The notes under the pieces are model-generated. The model made no database searches, was not told the DNA's origin, and was given only the letters and a program-made list of their open reading frames with translations. DNA of 13,353 nucleotides from positions 1 through 13,353 of the forward strand of contig CAXBMB010000094.1 in assembly GCA_963976695.1 (NCBI GenBank), given 5' to 3'. Position 1 is the first letter of the stretch; each line of letters begins with the position of its first letter. A program made the position numbers and the translations under genes. The stretch comes from CAXBMB01 sp963976695. GTDB lineage: Bacteria > Pseudomonadota > Alphaproteobacteria > Kiloniellales > DSM-21159. This document shows positions 5,234 through 11,792 of the stretch, one piece after another.

Positions 5234-6576
5234 CGGCGCCGCGCAGTCTGCAAGGGCGGCTGTCCCTGGCCCTGGGGCTGGGGCTGGGCCTGCTTTGGAT
5301 CGCCGCCAGCGTCTGGACGGTGCTCAACCTGCGGCACGAACTGGACGAGGTGTTCGACAGCGCGTTGGAGGAAACCGCCCAGCGCATCCTGCCGTTGGCG
5401 GCGATTGAGATCATCAACCGCGACGCCGACAAGGGCGTGCAAAGCGTGGCGACGCTGCGCCCGCACAAGGAGTTCTATACCTATCTGGTTCGCAACGCGG
5501 CGGGGGAAGTCCTGATTCGATCCCACAGCGCCGACCCCTCGCTGTTTCCGCCGGTGACCCGCCTGGGTTTCATTCAGACCCCGACCCATCGAATTTACAA
5601 CGACGCGGCGCTGCAGGGCACCATCACCATTTCTCTGGCCGAACCGCTGGCCGACCGGCGGGAGGCGGTATGGGACGCGTTCAAGCCGCTGGCCCTGCCG
5701 CTGGGGCTGTTTATCCCCTTCAGTCTGCTGGGGATCTGGGCGGTGGTGCGTCTGTCGATCCGACCGATCTTGAGCTTTCGCGACGCCATTGCGGCCCGCA
5801 GCGCCCGCGACCTGGCGCCGGTTCAGGCCGACGGCCTGCCAACCGAGGTTGAACCGGTTGCCCGCGCGGTCAACGCCCTGCTGGCGCGCCTGGGCCGAAC
5901 CCTGGAGGCCGAGCGCAGCTTTACCGCCAACGCCGCCCATGAACTGCGCACGCCGGTGGCCGCCGCCCTTGCGCAAACCCAGCGCTTGCTTGTCGAGACC
6001 GGCGAAAGCGCCGCGCGCGACCGGGCGCGGGAAATCGAGACCGCCCTGAAGCGCTTGACGCGGCTGTCGGAAAAGCTGATGCAACTGGCGCGGGCCGAGG
6101 GCGGCCAAATGCGCCGGGCCCAGCCCGGCGACATCGCGCCGGTGCTGGCGATGGTGGTGCGCGAGTTGCAAAGTCCTCCCGCCGACGCGCGGCTGCAACT
6201 GACGCTGCCGTCGACGCCGGTGCTGTCGGACATGGACCCCAATGCCTTTGTCATTCTGGCCCGCAATCTGATGGAAAACGCGCTGCGCCACGGCGCCGCC
6301 GACGCCCCGGTCGAGGTTTGGCTTGCCGCCGATGGCGTGCTGCGGGTGATCAACAGCGGACCCGTCGTGCCGGCCGACCGTCTGGCGGAACTGACCAACC
6401 GGTTCCAGCGCGGCGACACCCGCGCCGAGGGCGTGGGGCTTGGCCTGTCGATTGCCAAGGCGATCGCCGCCGGCACCGGCGCCAGGCTTGAATTGCGCTC
6501 GCCCGCGCCGGGGCGTGCGGACGGTTTTGAAGCTGCTTTGTATCCCGCCGCCGACAACTCGGCGCAGACCGGCTAG
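5230..6576 (+). CDS. Sensor histidine kinase partner of the adjacent response regulator
   Basis: This is a 448-residue inner-membrane kinase starting with GTG inside the regulator stop codon. Membrane helix 1 is at about 11-32, a periplasmic sensor region at about 33-150, and helix 2 at about 153-175, followed by a short HAMP-like linker. The dimerisation/phospho-acceptor helix has FTANAAHELRTPVAA with H237. The ATPase domain has an N-box NLMENALRHG (N350) and glycine box GVGLGLSIAKAI. The first glycine box reads VINSGP, with N375 where many kinases have Asp; related kinases with Asn here exist, so activity is still expected. The overall layout is QseC/PmrB-like. The sensor domain shows no cysteine or haem motif that would name the signal. 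The context suggests envelope redox state or metal. Confidence 0.95.
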   Translation: MTAPRSLQGRLSLALGLGLGLLWIAASVWTVLNLRHELDEVFDSALEETAQRILPLAAIEIINRDADKGVQSVATLRPHKEFYTYLVRNAAGEVLIRSHSADPSLFPPVTRLGFIQTPTHRIYNDAALQGTITISLAEPLADRREAVWDAFKPLALPLGLFIPFSLLGIWAVVRLSIRPILSFRDAIAARSARDLAPVQADGLPTEVEPVARAVNALLARLGRTLEAERSFTANAAHELRTPVAAALAQTQRLLVETGESAARDRAREIETALKRLTRLSEKLMQLARAEGGQMRRAQPGDIAPVLAMVVRELQSPPADARLQLTLPSTPVLSDMDPNAFVILARNLMENALRHGAADAPVEVWLAADGVLRVINSGPVVPADRLAELTNRFQRGDTRAEGVGLGLSIAKAIAAGTGARLELRSPAPGRADGFEAALYPAADNSAQTG

Positions 6577-6606
6577 CGGCCCGCCCGCTGTTTTAGGCCG
6601 ATCAGC

Positions 6607-6628
6607 CTAGATTGGGACTAGATTGGGA
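6607..6628. repeat. Perfect 11-base tandem duplication across a stop codon
   Basis: CTAGATTGGGA occurs at 6607-6617 and again at 6618-6628. The second copy holds the stop codon and last codons of the RTX protease; the first copy supplies a second TAG in another frame. It is a small slip-type duplication at the junction of the two convergent operons. Confidence 0.85.
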
Positions 6629-7949
6629 ATATTCCGTCGTCGAAGACGATGAATTCGATGCCGCTCAGGGTGTCCTGTCCCAACAGGCCCTGGTTGTCGG
6701 TGACGATCCAGACGCCGTTGACTTGGCTGAATGAAAATCCGCTGCTTTGGCCATTATAGATGGCGGCGTCGATGCCGTCGCCACCGATCAGCGAGTCGTC
6801 GCCCCGGTCGCCATAAAGAAAATCCGCCCCGGCGCCGCCCCAGATGGAGTCATTGCCCTGGCCGCCGCGCAGGGTGTCGTCCCCGTCGTCCCCGTGAACA
6901 TCATCCTCGCCCAGATTACCTTGGATGAAATCGTTGCCGCCGCCGCCCAGCAAAGTGTCGTTGTCATTGCCGGCGTAGGAGGAGATTCGACCGCCATTGA
7001 TGAAATCGTCGCCGTTGCCGGCGTCGACGTAGTCGTTGCCGATATCGCCATAGAGGCTATCGCCGCCGTCGCCGCCGAAAAGATGGTCGTTGCCCTGGCC
7101 GCCGCGCAGGGTGTCGTTGCCCGACTCGCCGTAGAGGTCGTCGCTTTCCTGGTTGCCCTGCAGGAAGTCGTTGCCGGCGCCGCCATAGATGGTGTCGGAC
7201 CCGCCCCACCCGTAGTAGGTGTCCTGGCCGGCCGTCCCGGTAACCCGGTCGGCGCCACTGCCGGTGCCACCGCCGCCGCCTGCGATCATATAGTTGTTGT
7301 CGTTCATCCAACTGACGATCTGATCGTAGGTGAGGTCAAGCCCGGCGCCCCATCCCCCCGTCGAGACGATGCCGCTGACGTAATAGCTGCCGCCGGTCTG
7401 ATACCAAATGGGACCGCCGCTGTTGCCCGGATTCGACTCCAGGCTGCCGTAGTCCAGCACGTCGTAGAAGGAATTCTCGCTGGCCGAACCGTAATCGTTG
7501 GTCATGCGCGGGCCGGTGTAGTCGGCATAGGTGCCGGGAAATCCTGTCAGGTTGAAGTAGCCGCGCTCGTTGGTTGGGTCGATGCCCATCCAGCCGGTCG
7601 CGTCGCCGATTTTCTCGTCGAAGCTGAGAATGGCGACGTCGTATTGCGAATCGCTCTGGGACAACAGGCCGTCGCTGTCGTTGTCGATCTGGTAGTAGTT
7701 CCAGCGCTCGGCGCTGTAGGACCCGTAGGGTGAATAGCCACCGTCGCGACCCGGGTAGACGACGACCGAGGTGGCCGCGCCGCCGTTGGCGACGCTGTTG
7801 ACCACATGGGAAGCGGTCAGCACATCGTTCTGGCCAACCACCACCCCGGACCCGGTGAAGCTCTTGCCGTTGGGAAAGGTGGCGGTGATGTAAACAACGG
7901 TAGAGTAGGGATAGCTGCCGCTGTTGTTCGATCCAACGTAGTAGGTCAT
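6618..7949 (-). CDS. Secreted V8/trypsin-like serine protease with RTX calcium-binding C terminus
   Basis: This is a 443-residue predicted extracellular endopeptidase. The chymotrypsin-fold domain (about 10-222) shows the catalytic triad H48 (LTASHVV), D104 (QYDVAIL) and S177 (NPGNSGGP), in an arrangement like V8/glutamyl endopeptidases. A Gly-rich linker (223-233) leads to about fifteen GGxGxDxxx nonapeptide RTX repeats (about 237-395). A C-terminal tail rich in hydrophobic and acidic residues (IEFIVFDDGIFPI) follows. There is no N-terminal signal peptide, which fits type I secretion by a C-terminal signal; no transporter genes are in the window. An EF-hand-like DNDSDGLLSQSD loop (89-100) sits just before the catalytic Asp. 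The ATG at 7949 lacks a strong Shine-Dalgarno sequence. The gene is convergent with the kinase. Specificity and role (nutrition, competition or virulence) are unknown. Confidence 0.92.
   Translation of the reverse strand: MTYYVGSNNSGSYPYSTVVYITATFPNGKSFTGSGVVVGQNDVLTASHVVNSVANGGAATSVVVYPGRDGGYSPYGSYSAERWNYYQIDNDSDGLLSQSDSQYDVAILSFDEKIGDATGWMGIDPTNERGYFNLTGFPGTYADYTGPRMTNDYGSASENSFYDVLDYGSLESNPGNSGGPIWYQTGGSYYVSGIVSTGGWGAGLDLTYDQIVSWMNDNNYMIAGGGGGTGSGADRVTGTAGQDTYYGWGGSDTIYGGAGNDFLQGNQESDDLYGESGNDTLRGGQGNDHLFGGDGGDSLYGDIGNDYVDAGNGDDFINGGRISSYAGNDNDTLLGGGGNDFIQGNLGEDDVHGDDGDDTLRGGQGNDSIWGGAGADFLYGDRGDDSLIGGDGIDAAIYNGQSSGFSFSQVNGVWIVTDNQGLLGQDTLSGIEFIVFDDGIFPI
6795..7175 (-). repeat. Duplicated five-repeat RTX block inside the protease
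   Basis: Residues 259-306 (7032-7175) and 338-385 (6795-6938) are two copies of a 48-residue block offset by 79 residues. Both follow the order GNDF(L/I)QGN, DD(L/V)(Y/H)G, DDTLRGGQGND or NDTLRGGQGND, then a (Y)GD end. The identical DTLRGGQGND core in both shows a duplication of a multi-repeat unit rather than independent single repeats. Confidence 0.75.
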
Positions 7950-8071
7950 GGCATGCTACTCTGTTTTTGTTGGCGCCGGCCCGATCTTGGCGGGGGCCAG
8001 CGGTGGGCTACCTGCCTTTCGCATTGGTTCTGGTCGGGGCGCGCGGGCCGGGATCCCGGTCAGGTCGCCGG
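7950..8071 (-). other. Short intergenic stretch upstream of the protease
   Basis: 122 bases between the lipoprotein stop and the protease ATG. It holds a perfect 12-base palindrome CCGGGATCCCGG (8048-8059) just after the lipoprotein gene. No T-tract follows it on either strand, so it is not a standard terminator. A protease promoter could lie here but I cannot define it. Confidence 0.4.
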
Positions 8072-8602
8072 TCACTCCAGCGGCGTCGCGGTTAGCTTTC
8101 GCGCGCCGGCATTCGGCGGAATTTCGGCCTCGATAATCTGCAAAACCGAGCCCAGCACCGTGCGTTGCCGCGGTGACGCGCCGCCGCTGGGGAAGGGATT
8201 GGGATTTTCGGCCAGTCTGATAATCCGCTGGGCGCTGTCGGTAATCACTTCCAGATTGGCGATCTTGTGTCGGTTTCCGGCGCGGTCGGTAACGATAACC
8301 AGCGGGGTCGCAAAGGCGTATTCATGCACTGCCGCCCCCATGCTGTCCGGTGAGTCGTTGCGCAGCGGTCGGCTGAGGCTGGGCGCACCCAAAACCGTCG
8401 CGATCTCGGCCAGGGTCATGCCCGGCTGGATGGTCAGACTTTGCGGGTGCGACGAGGTACTCTCGAGCTGGGTCACTTCAGGATCCTGCGTAGCAACGGA
8501 GCCGCTGTAAGCCGCGCGCTGGTCGGTGCCAACCGCCGGTTGGCAGGCAGCCAGTGACAGCACGATTATAGCACCAGAAAGGATTTTTAGCGAGTTGGCG
8601 AT
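8072..8602 (-). CDS. Small lipoprotein, possibly BamE/SmpA-like, with apparent ATC start
   Basis: This is a predicted 176-residue lipoprotein. From the ATC at 8602 the protein begins with a short basic stretch (ANSLK), a hydrophobic core (ILSGAIIVLS) and lipobox LAAC, with Cys20 to be lipidated. GGGAGG (8609-8614) is six bases before the ATC. The frame has a stop at 8621-8623 and no ATG, GTG or TTG before the GTG at 8563, which would leave only six residues before the Cys and has no ribosome site. The mature part has SLTIQPGMTLAEIATVLGAP, which resembles the first helix and turn of BamE/SmpA/OmlA lipoproteins, then a beta-rich stretch with VHEYAFATPLVIVTDRAG. The BamE link is tentative. It is divergent from the DUF599 gene, and upstream of the protease on the same strand with 122 bases between. 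Confidence 0.72.
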   Translation of the reverse strand: MANSLKILSGAIIVLSLAACQPAVGTDQRAAYSGSVATQDPEVTQLESTSSHPQSLTIQPGMTLAEIATVLGAPSLSRPLRNDSPDSMGAAVHEYAFATPLVIVTDRAGNRHKIANLEVITDSAQRIIRLAENPNPFPSGGASPRQRTVLGSVLQIIEAEIPPNAGARKLTATPLE

Positions 8603-8608
8603 TCTTAA

Positions 8609-8614
8609 CCTCCC
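8609..8614 (-). promoter_or_regulatory. Ribosome binding site pointing to an ATC start
   Basis: GGGAGG on the minus strand is six bases (TTAAGA) before the ATC at 8602. This is the ideal spacing for initiation. It is the only strong Shine-Dalgarno sequence upstream of the lipoprotein frame. Confidence 0.6.
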
Positions 8615-8763
8615 TTCGTCTCAATAGCCGTGGCCGGGTCTGACAGCAGCGATTCGAGCCGATGATCGATGGCGAAAGAAGCGCTTCGCGCTGCATTTGC
8701 CTCGCCACGCGCCCTGGCATCGACGGATCAGCGGCGACGCCACGGGTTAAACGGGATCACGGC

Positions 8764-8801
8764 GCGGTCCCCTTTAAACCGAGCGGTCCCCTTTAAACGG
8801 A
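8764..8801. repeat. Two tandem 19-base repeats in a divergent promoter region
   Basis: GCGGTCCCCTTTAAAC occurs at 8764-8779 and 8783-8798, with unit length 19; the units differ at one position (CCGA versus CGGA end). A related fragment, GTTAAACGGGATC, lies just before them (8746-8758). They lie within the 387 bases between the lipoprotein (8602) and DUF599 (8990) starts. The rest of 8615-8978 shows no gene, only the 10-base palindrome GAAGCGCTTC. A regulator operator is possible. Confidence 0.75.
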
Positions 8802-8978
8802 TCCGACTCTAGCATGGCGCGGCGTTCCGAGAACTCTCCCAGGTGGGAGAAATCAACCGCGGCGCTTATCGGTGTTTTGATGGTTCTTCCGGCCCCGGGA
8901 TCATCGGTTTTGCGCCAATGGCAATTGAATCGGGCTTGAGATAAGCTCGGGGCGCTGTGTCTGTCCGCCCAAAAGCTT

Positions 8979-8983
8979 GGAGG
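8979..8983 (+). promoter_or_regulatory. Ribosome binding site fixing a TTG start
   Basis: GGAGG is followed by six bases (CCACCC) and TTG at 8990 in the DUF599 frame. An in-frame GTG at 8957 has no such site upstream. Confidence 0.7.
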
Positions 8984-8989
8984 CCACCC

Positions 8990-9793
8990 TTGCCCGCTGA
9001 CTACCTGTCGATGCTGCCGGAAGACTTCACGCTGTTGGATCTGGCCGCGATCGCTTTCCTGTTCCTGGCCTGGATGGGCTATTCGCCGCTGCTGTCCGCC
9101 TGGCACCGTGGCACCCTCAATGTTCAGCTCTCGTCGGTGCGGCAAAGCTGGATGACCCATTCCTGCTGCAGAGAAAACCCAACGTTTGACGCGGTGCTTC
9201 TGGGGCATATTCTGAACTCCACCGCCTTTTTCGGCTCGGCGACCCTGCTGGTGATGGCCGGACTGTTTGGCACGCTTGCCAACGTCAAGGGTGTCTATGG
9301 CCTGGTGCGGGACCTGGCCTTCATTCAGCCGATTTCGGCGGATCTTTTCACCCTCAAGCTTGGGTTGGTCGGCTTGGTGCTGACCATCAGCTTTTTTTCC
9401 TTCACCTACGCCCTGCGCAAGCTGATTTACAGCGTCGCCTTGATCGGGGCCTTGAGCCAGCAAAGCGCCCCCCGCTTCAGCCTCAATCCCAGCCTCGATC
9501 CCAGCCTCAATTCCAGTGCCAACCGGCAGGCGAGCCCGGCTGTCGAGGACGCGCAGACCGCCAAACGCCAGGAAAGAATGGTGGCGGCCACCGCCACGGT
9601 GCTGACCGAGGGGTTGAAGAGCTTCAACTCCGGCATTCGGGGCTACTATTTCGGCGTGGCGGCGCTGTTTTATTTCGTCAGCGCGCAAGCTTGCCTGCTG
9701 GTGAGCGCGCTGGTGCTGGCGATGTTGATTTACCGCCAGATCGGCACCCCCACCGCCCGCGCGATTCGCGACTACGTCGATGCGCTGAACTAG
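8990..9793 (+). CDS. DUF599-family membrane protein
   Basis: This is a 267-residue integral membrane protein of unknown function. Features of DUF599 seen in order are: helix 1 LLDLAAIAFLFLAWMGY with the family's Trp/Tyr; SSVRQSWMTHSCCREN, matching the conserved R..WM....R; a second helix with STAFFGSATLLVMAGLFG; a third SADLFTLKLGLVGLVLT followed by FFSFTYALRKLIYSVALIGA; and, near the end, FNSGIRGYYFGVAALFYFVS, the FN.G.R.YYF signature. About four helices are expected. Between the third and last helices lies a non-conserved insert with SLNP-type repeats. The TTG start is chosen by its ribosome site and keeps the N terminus short before helix 1. It stands alone on its strand, convergent with the GMC gene. 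No function can be inferred from neighbours. Confidence 0.9.
   Translation: MPADYLSMLPEDFTLLDLAAIAFLFLAWMGYSPLLSAWHRGTLNVQLSSVRQSWMTHSCCRENPTFDAVLLGHILNSTAFFGSATLLVMAGLFGTLANVKGVYGLVRDLAFIQPISADLFTLKLGLVGLVLTISFFSFTYALRKLIYSVALIGALSQQSAPRFSLNPSLDPSLNSSANRQASPAVEDAQTAKRQERMVAATATVLTEGLKSFNSGIRGYYFGVAALFYFVSAQACLLVSALVLAMLIYRQIGTPTARAIRDYVDALN
9479..9514 (+). repeat. Three tandem 12-base units in the DUF599 gene
   Basis: AGCCTCAATCCC (9479), AGCCTCGATCCC (9491) and AGCCTCAATTCC (9503) are in frame and encode SLNP, SLDP and SLNS. They form a cytosolic or periplasmic loop insert at about residues 164-175, outside the conserved DUF599 core. Confidence 0.85.
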
Positions 9794-9860
9794 GCCGGGA
9801 CCGGGGCGCAGCCGGCACGGTCGCGACGGGAACGCAGCGCCCGGCGTTGTGTTCCACCGG

Positions 9861-11474
9861 TTAGCGGGCGTCCGCCAAAATCGCTTCCGCGCCCTTGTGG
9901 CCGACCATGATCGCCGGTGCGTTGGTGTTGCCGGAGGTTACGCTGGGGAAGATCGAGGCGTCGACCACCCGCAGCCCCTGCAGGCCGTGAACCTTCAGGT
10001 CCTTGTCCACCACCGCGCTGTCGGCGCTGGGGCCCATGCGGCAGGTGCTGGTGGGATGAAAGACCGTGCCGCAGCGCGCCTTGAAGTCGTTCAGCGCCTG
10101 CTCATCGTCCATCAGTCGCAGGTCGGGCCCGTTGGCCGCCTGGATCATGGCGCTGATGGTCGGGGTTTGCATCCAGCGGCGCAACAGGCGGCTGCCGGCG
10201 ATCACCTCTTCGCAGTCTTCGTTGGTGCTGAGGTAATTGGGTTGAATGACCGGCGGCGCGTCGGGATCGGCCGAGCGCAGAAAGAGCTGGCCCCGACTGG
10301 TCGGGCGGCTGGGCTGGAAGGAAAGCAGGAAGCCGTCCCAGGGATCGGGCCGCATCAGCGGGCGCTTGCCCGCCGGGGAGGTCTGGTAGGTCATCGGGGT
10401 GGCGTAGAGCTGTAGGTTGGGCCGCGGCTGCCCCGGATCGCTGCGCACGAAGCCGCCGCCTTGGTTGACCGACAGGGAAAGCGGTCCCTTGCGGCGCAGC
10501 AGGTAGTTCAGCCCGGCGAGCATCTTGCCATGCCAGGGGGTGAGTTGACTGTTCAGGCTGGGCAGGTGGGTGCGGAAGTGGTAGCTGACCGCCAGGTGGT
10601 CCTGCAGGTGCCGCCCGACGTTGGCCTGGGCCAGCAGAACCTCGATACCCTGCCGCCGCAAGCTGTCCACCGGGCCGACGCCCGACAGTTGCAGCAGTTG
10701 CGGCGAGTTGATCGACCCGGCGGCGAGGATCACCTCGCCCGCCGCCCGGGCCTGCCGAAGTTGGCCCCTGTGCCGATACTCCACACCGCAGGCGCGCTTG
10801 TCTTGGAACAGCAGCCGGGTGGCGTGGCTGTGGGTCTGGATTTTCAGGTTATGGCGGCGGCGCGCCGGGGAGAGAAAAGCGTCGGCGCTGGAGCAGCGCA
10901 ATCCCTTGTGGGTGGTCAACTGGTAAAAGCCGAAGCCTTCCGGGTCGCCCCGGTTCATGTCCGCCGTCACCGGCAGGCCGGCCTCCAGGGCCGACTGTTT
11001 GAACGGCACCTTCAGGGGGTGCATTTGGCTGGTGACTTCGCAAAGATGCAGCGGGCCATCGCCGTCAACGCTGCCGTCTTCACGGTGCCACTGCTCGAAC
11101 GACCGGAAGACCGGCTCGACGCTTCGCCAATCCCAGCCGGGATTGCCCAGCGCCGCCCAGTCGTCATAGTCGTGGGACAGGCCGCGATGGTAGACCAGCG
11201 CGTTGATGGAACTGGAGCCGCCGATCACCTTGCCCCGGGGCCAATAGGCGCTGCGGTCGCCGGTGTTGGGGTCCTTCTCGGTCTGGTATTTCCAGTTGAC
11301 CTTGGGATTGAAGAAGTTGAAGCCGTAGCCGATCGGGATCTTGATCCAGGGGTGCCAGTCGCGCGGCCCGGCTTCAAGCAGCAGAACGCGATGCCGGCCC
11401 GACTGGCTGAGGCGGTTGGCCAGCACGCAGCCCGCCGAGCCGGCGCCGATGATAATATAGTCAAATTCAGTCAT
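9861..11474 (-). CDS. GMC-family FAD-dependent oxidoreductase (choline-dehydrogenase-like)
   Basis: This is a 537-residue flavoprotein of the glucose-methanol-choline family, which oxidises an alcohol group with FAD as cofactor. The N terminus FDYIIIGAGSAGCVLANRLS is the dinucleotide-binding fold. WPRGKVIGGSSSINALVYHRG at about 77-97 is GMC signature 1. AAGSINSPQLLQLSGVGP is signature 2. The C-terminal catalytic part has FHPTSTCRMG with H473 and SGNTNAPAIM with the active-site Asn (about 516-518). Length is as expected. The ATG at 11474 is placed by the conserved N terminus; no strong ribosome site precedes it. Choline is a reasonable substrate because a methylamine-type methyltransferase gene lies upstream on the same strand, but many relatives use other alcohols. 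No betaine-aldehyde dehydrogenase is in the window. Confidence 0.93.
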   Translation of the reverse strand: MTEFDYIIIGAGSAGCVLANRLSQSGRHRVLLLEAGPRDWHPWIKIPIGYGFNFFNPKVNWKYQTEKDPNTGDRSAYWPRGKVIGGSSSINALVYHRGLSHDYDDWAALGNPGWDWRSVEPVFRSFEQWHREDGSVDGDGPLHLCEVTSQMHPLKVPFKQSALEAGLPVTADMNRGDPEGFGFYQLTTHKGLRCSSADAFLSPARRRHNLKIQTHSHATRLLFQDKRACGVEYRHRGQLRQARAAGEVILAAGSINSPQLLQLSGVGPVDSLRRQGIEVLLAQANVGRHLQDHLAVSYHFRTHLPSLNSQLTPWHGKMLAGLNYLLRRKGPLSLSVNQGGGFVRSDPGQPRPNLQLYATPMTYQTSPAGKRPLMRPDPWDGFLLSFQPSRPTSRGQLFLRSADPDAPPVIQPNYLSTNEDCEEVIAGSRLLRRWMQTPTISAMIQAANGPDLRLMDDEQALNDFKARCGTVFHPTSTCRMGPSADSAVVDKDLKVHGLQGLRVVDASIFPSVTSGNTNAPAIMVGHKGAEAILADAR

Positions 11475-11792
11475 GTCGTCGCGGGCCCGGCTTCCGGAGT
11501 GCTGATAACAGGCGGCGTTGCCGCTGGAGTGAGAGGGCGCTGGACAGCCTCGGCTTGCCCGACCGCCGTCCAGCGGCCCCGCCCGACTAAAGTTCAGCCG
11601 CCGCCATGGGACAAGAAAAATCGCTTCAGCCTGACCCCAGACAAATTTTGTGACGCCTGCGCCGCAAGGGATTTCGACCGCTGGCGGCCGGCGCCAGGGT
11701 CGAGGTCTTCCCCCAGGTGTCCGACATCGCGACCCGGTATCGCGACCCGACCTGGCGATCCGGTGTCGGGAGCAGGCGTCGGCAGCGGGCGA
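11475..11792 (-). other. 318-base gap between the MttB-like and GMC genes
   Basis: No coding potential is seen. It holds an 8-base-pair inverted repeat CGCTGGAC / GTCCAGCG (11538-11545 and 11568-11575) without a T-tract. A less GC-rich segment lies at about 11603-11652. A direct repeat ATCGCGACCCG occurs at 11726-11736 and 11739-11749. A promoter for the GMC gene probably lies here, so the two genes may not form one transcript. Confidence 0.5.

Noticed and set aside
5209..6291. 360-codon minus-strand open frame
   Set aside because: It is antisense to the kinase gene; its Arg/Gln/Gly-rich composition is an artefact of codon bias.
6594..6609. TAGGC/GCCTA hairpin between the convergent kinase and protease genes
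   Set aside because: The stem is only five base pairs with no T-tract on either strand, so it is not a supported terminator.
6747..7733. 328-codon plus-strand open frame rich in Val and Ala
   Set aside because: It is the antisense image of the RTX repeats and protease domain; the periodic pattern is inherited from the repeats.
8564..8574. TGCTATAAT extended -10-like sequence on the minus strand
   Set aside because: It lies inside the signal-peptide codons of the lipoprotein; transcription from it would start after the GTG at 8563, and no -35 partner is visible.
8774..9688. 304-codon minus-strand open frame with GIEA repeats
   Set aside because: It is antisense to the DUF599 gene; GIEA mirrors the 12-base repeat at 9479-9514.
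11538..11575. 8-base-pair inverted repeat upstream of the GMC gene
   Set aside because: The loop is 22 bases with no T-tract; it could be chance in GC-rich DNA, so it is only mentioned in the gap description.
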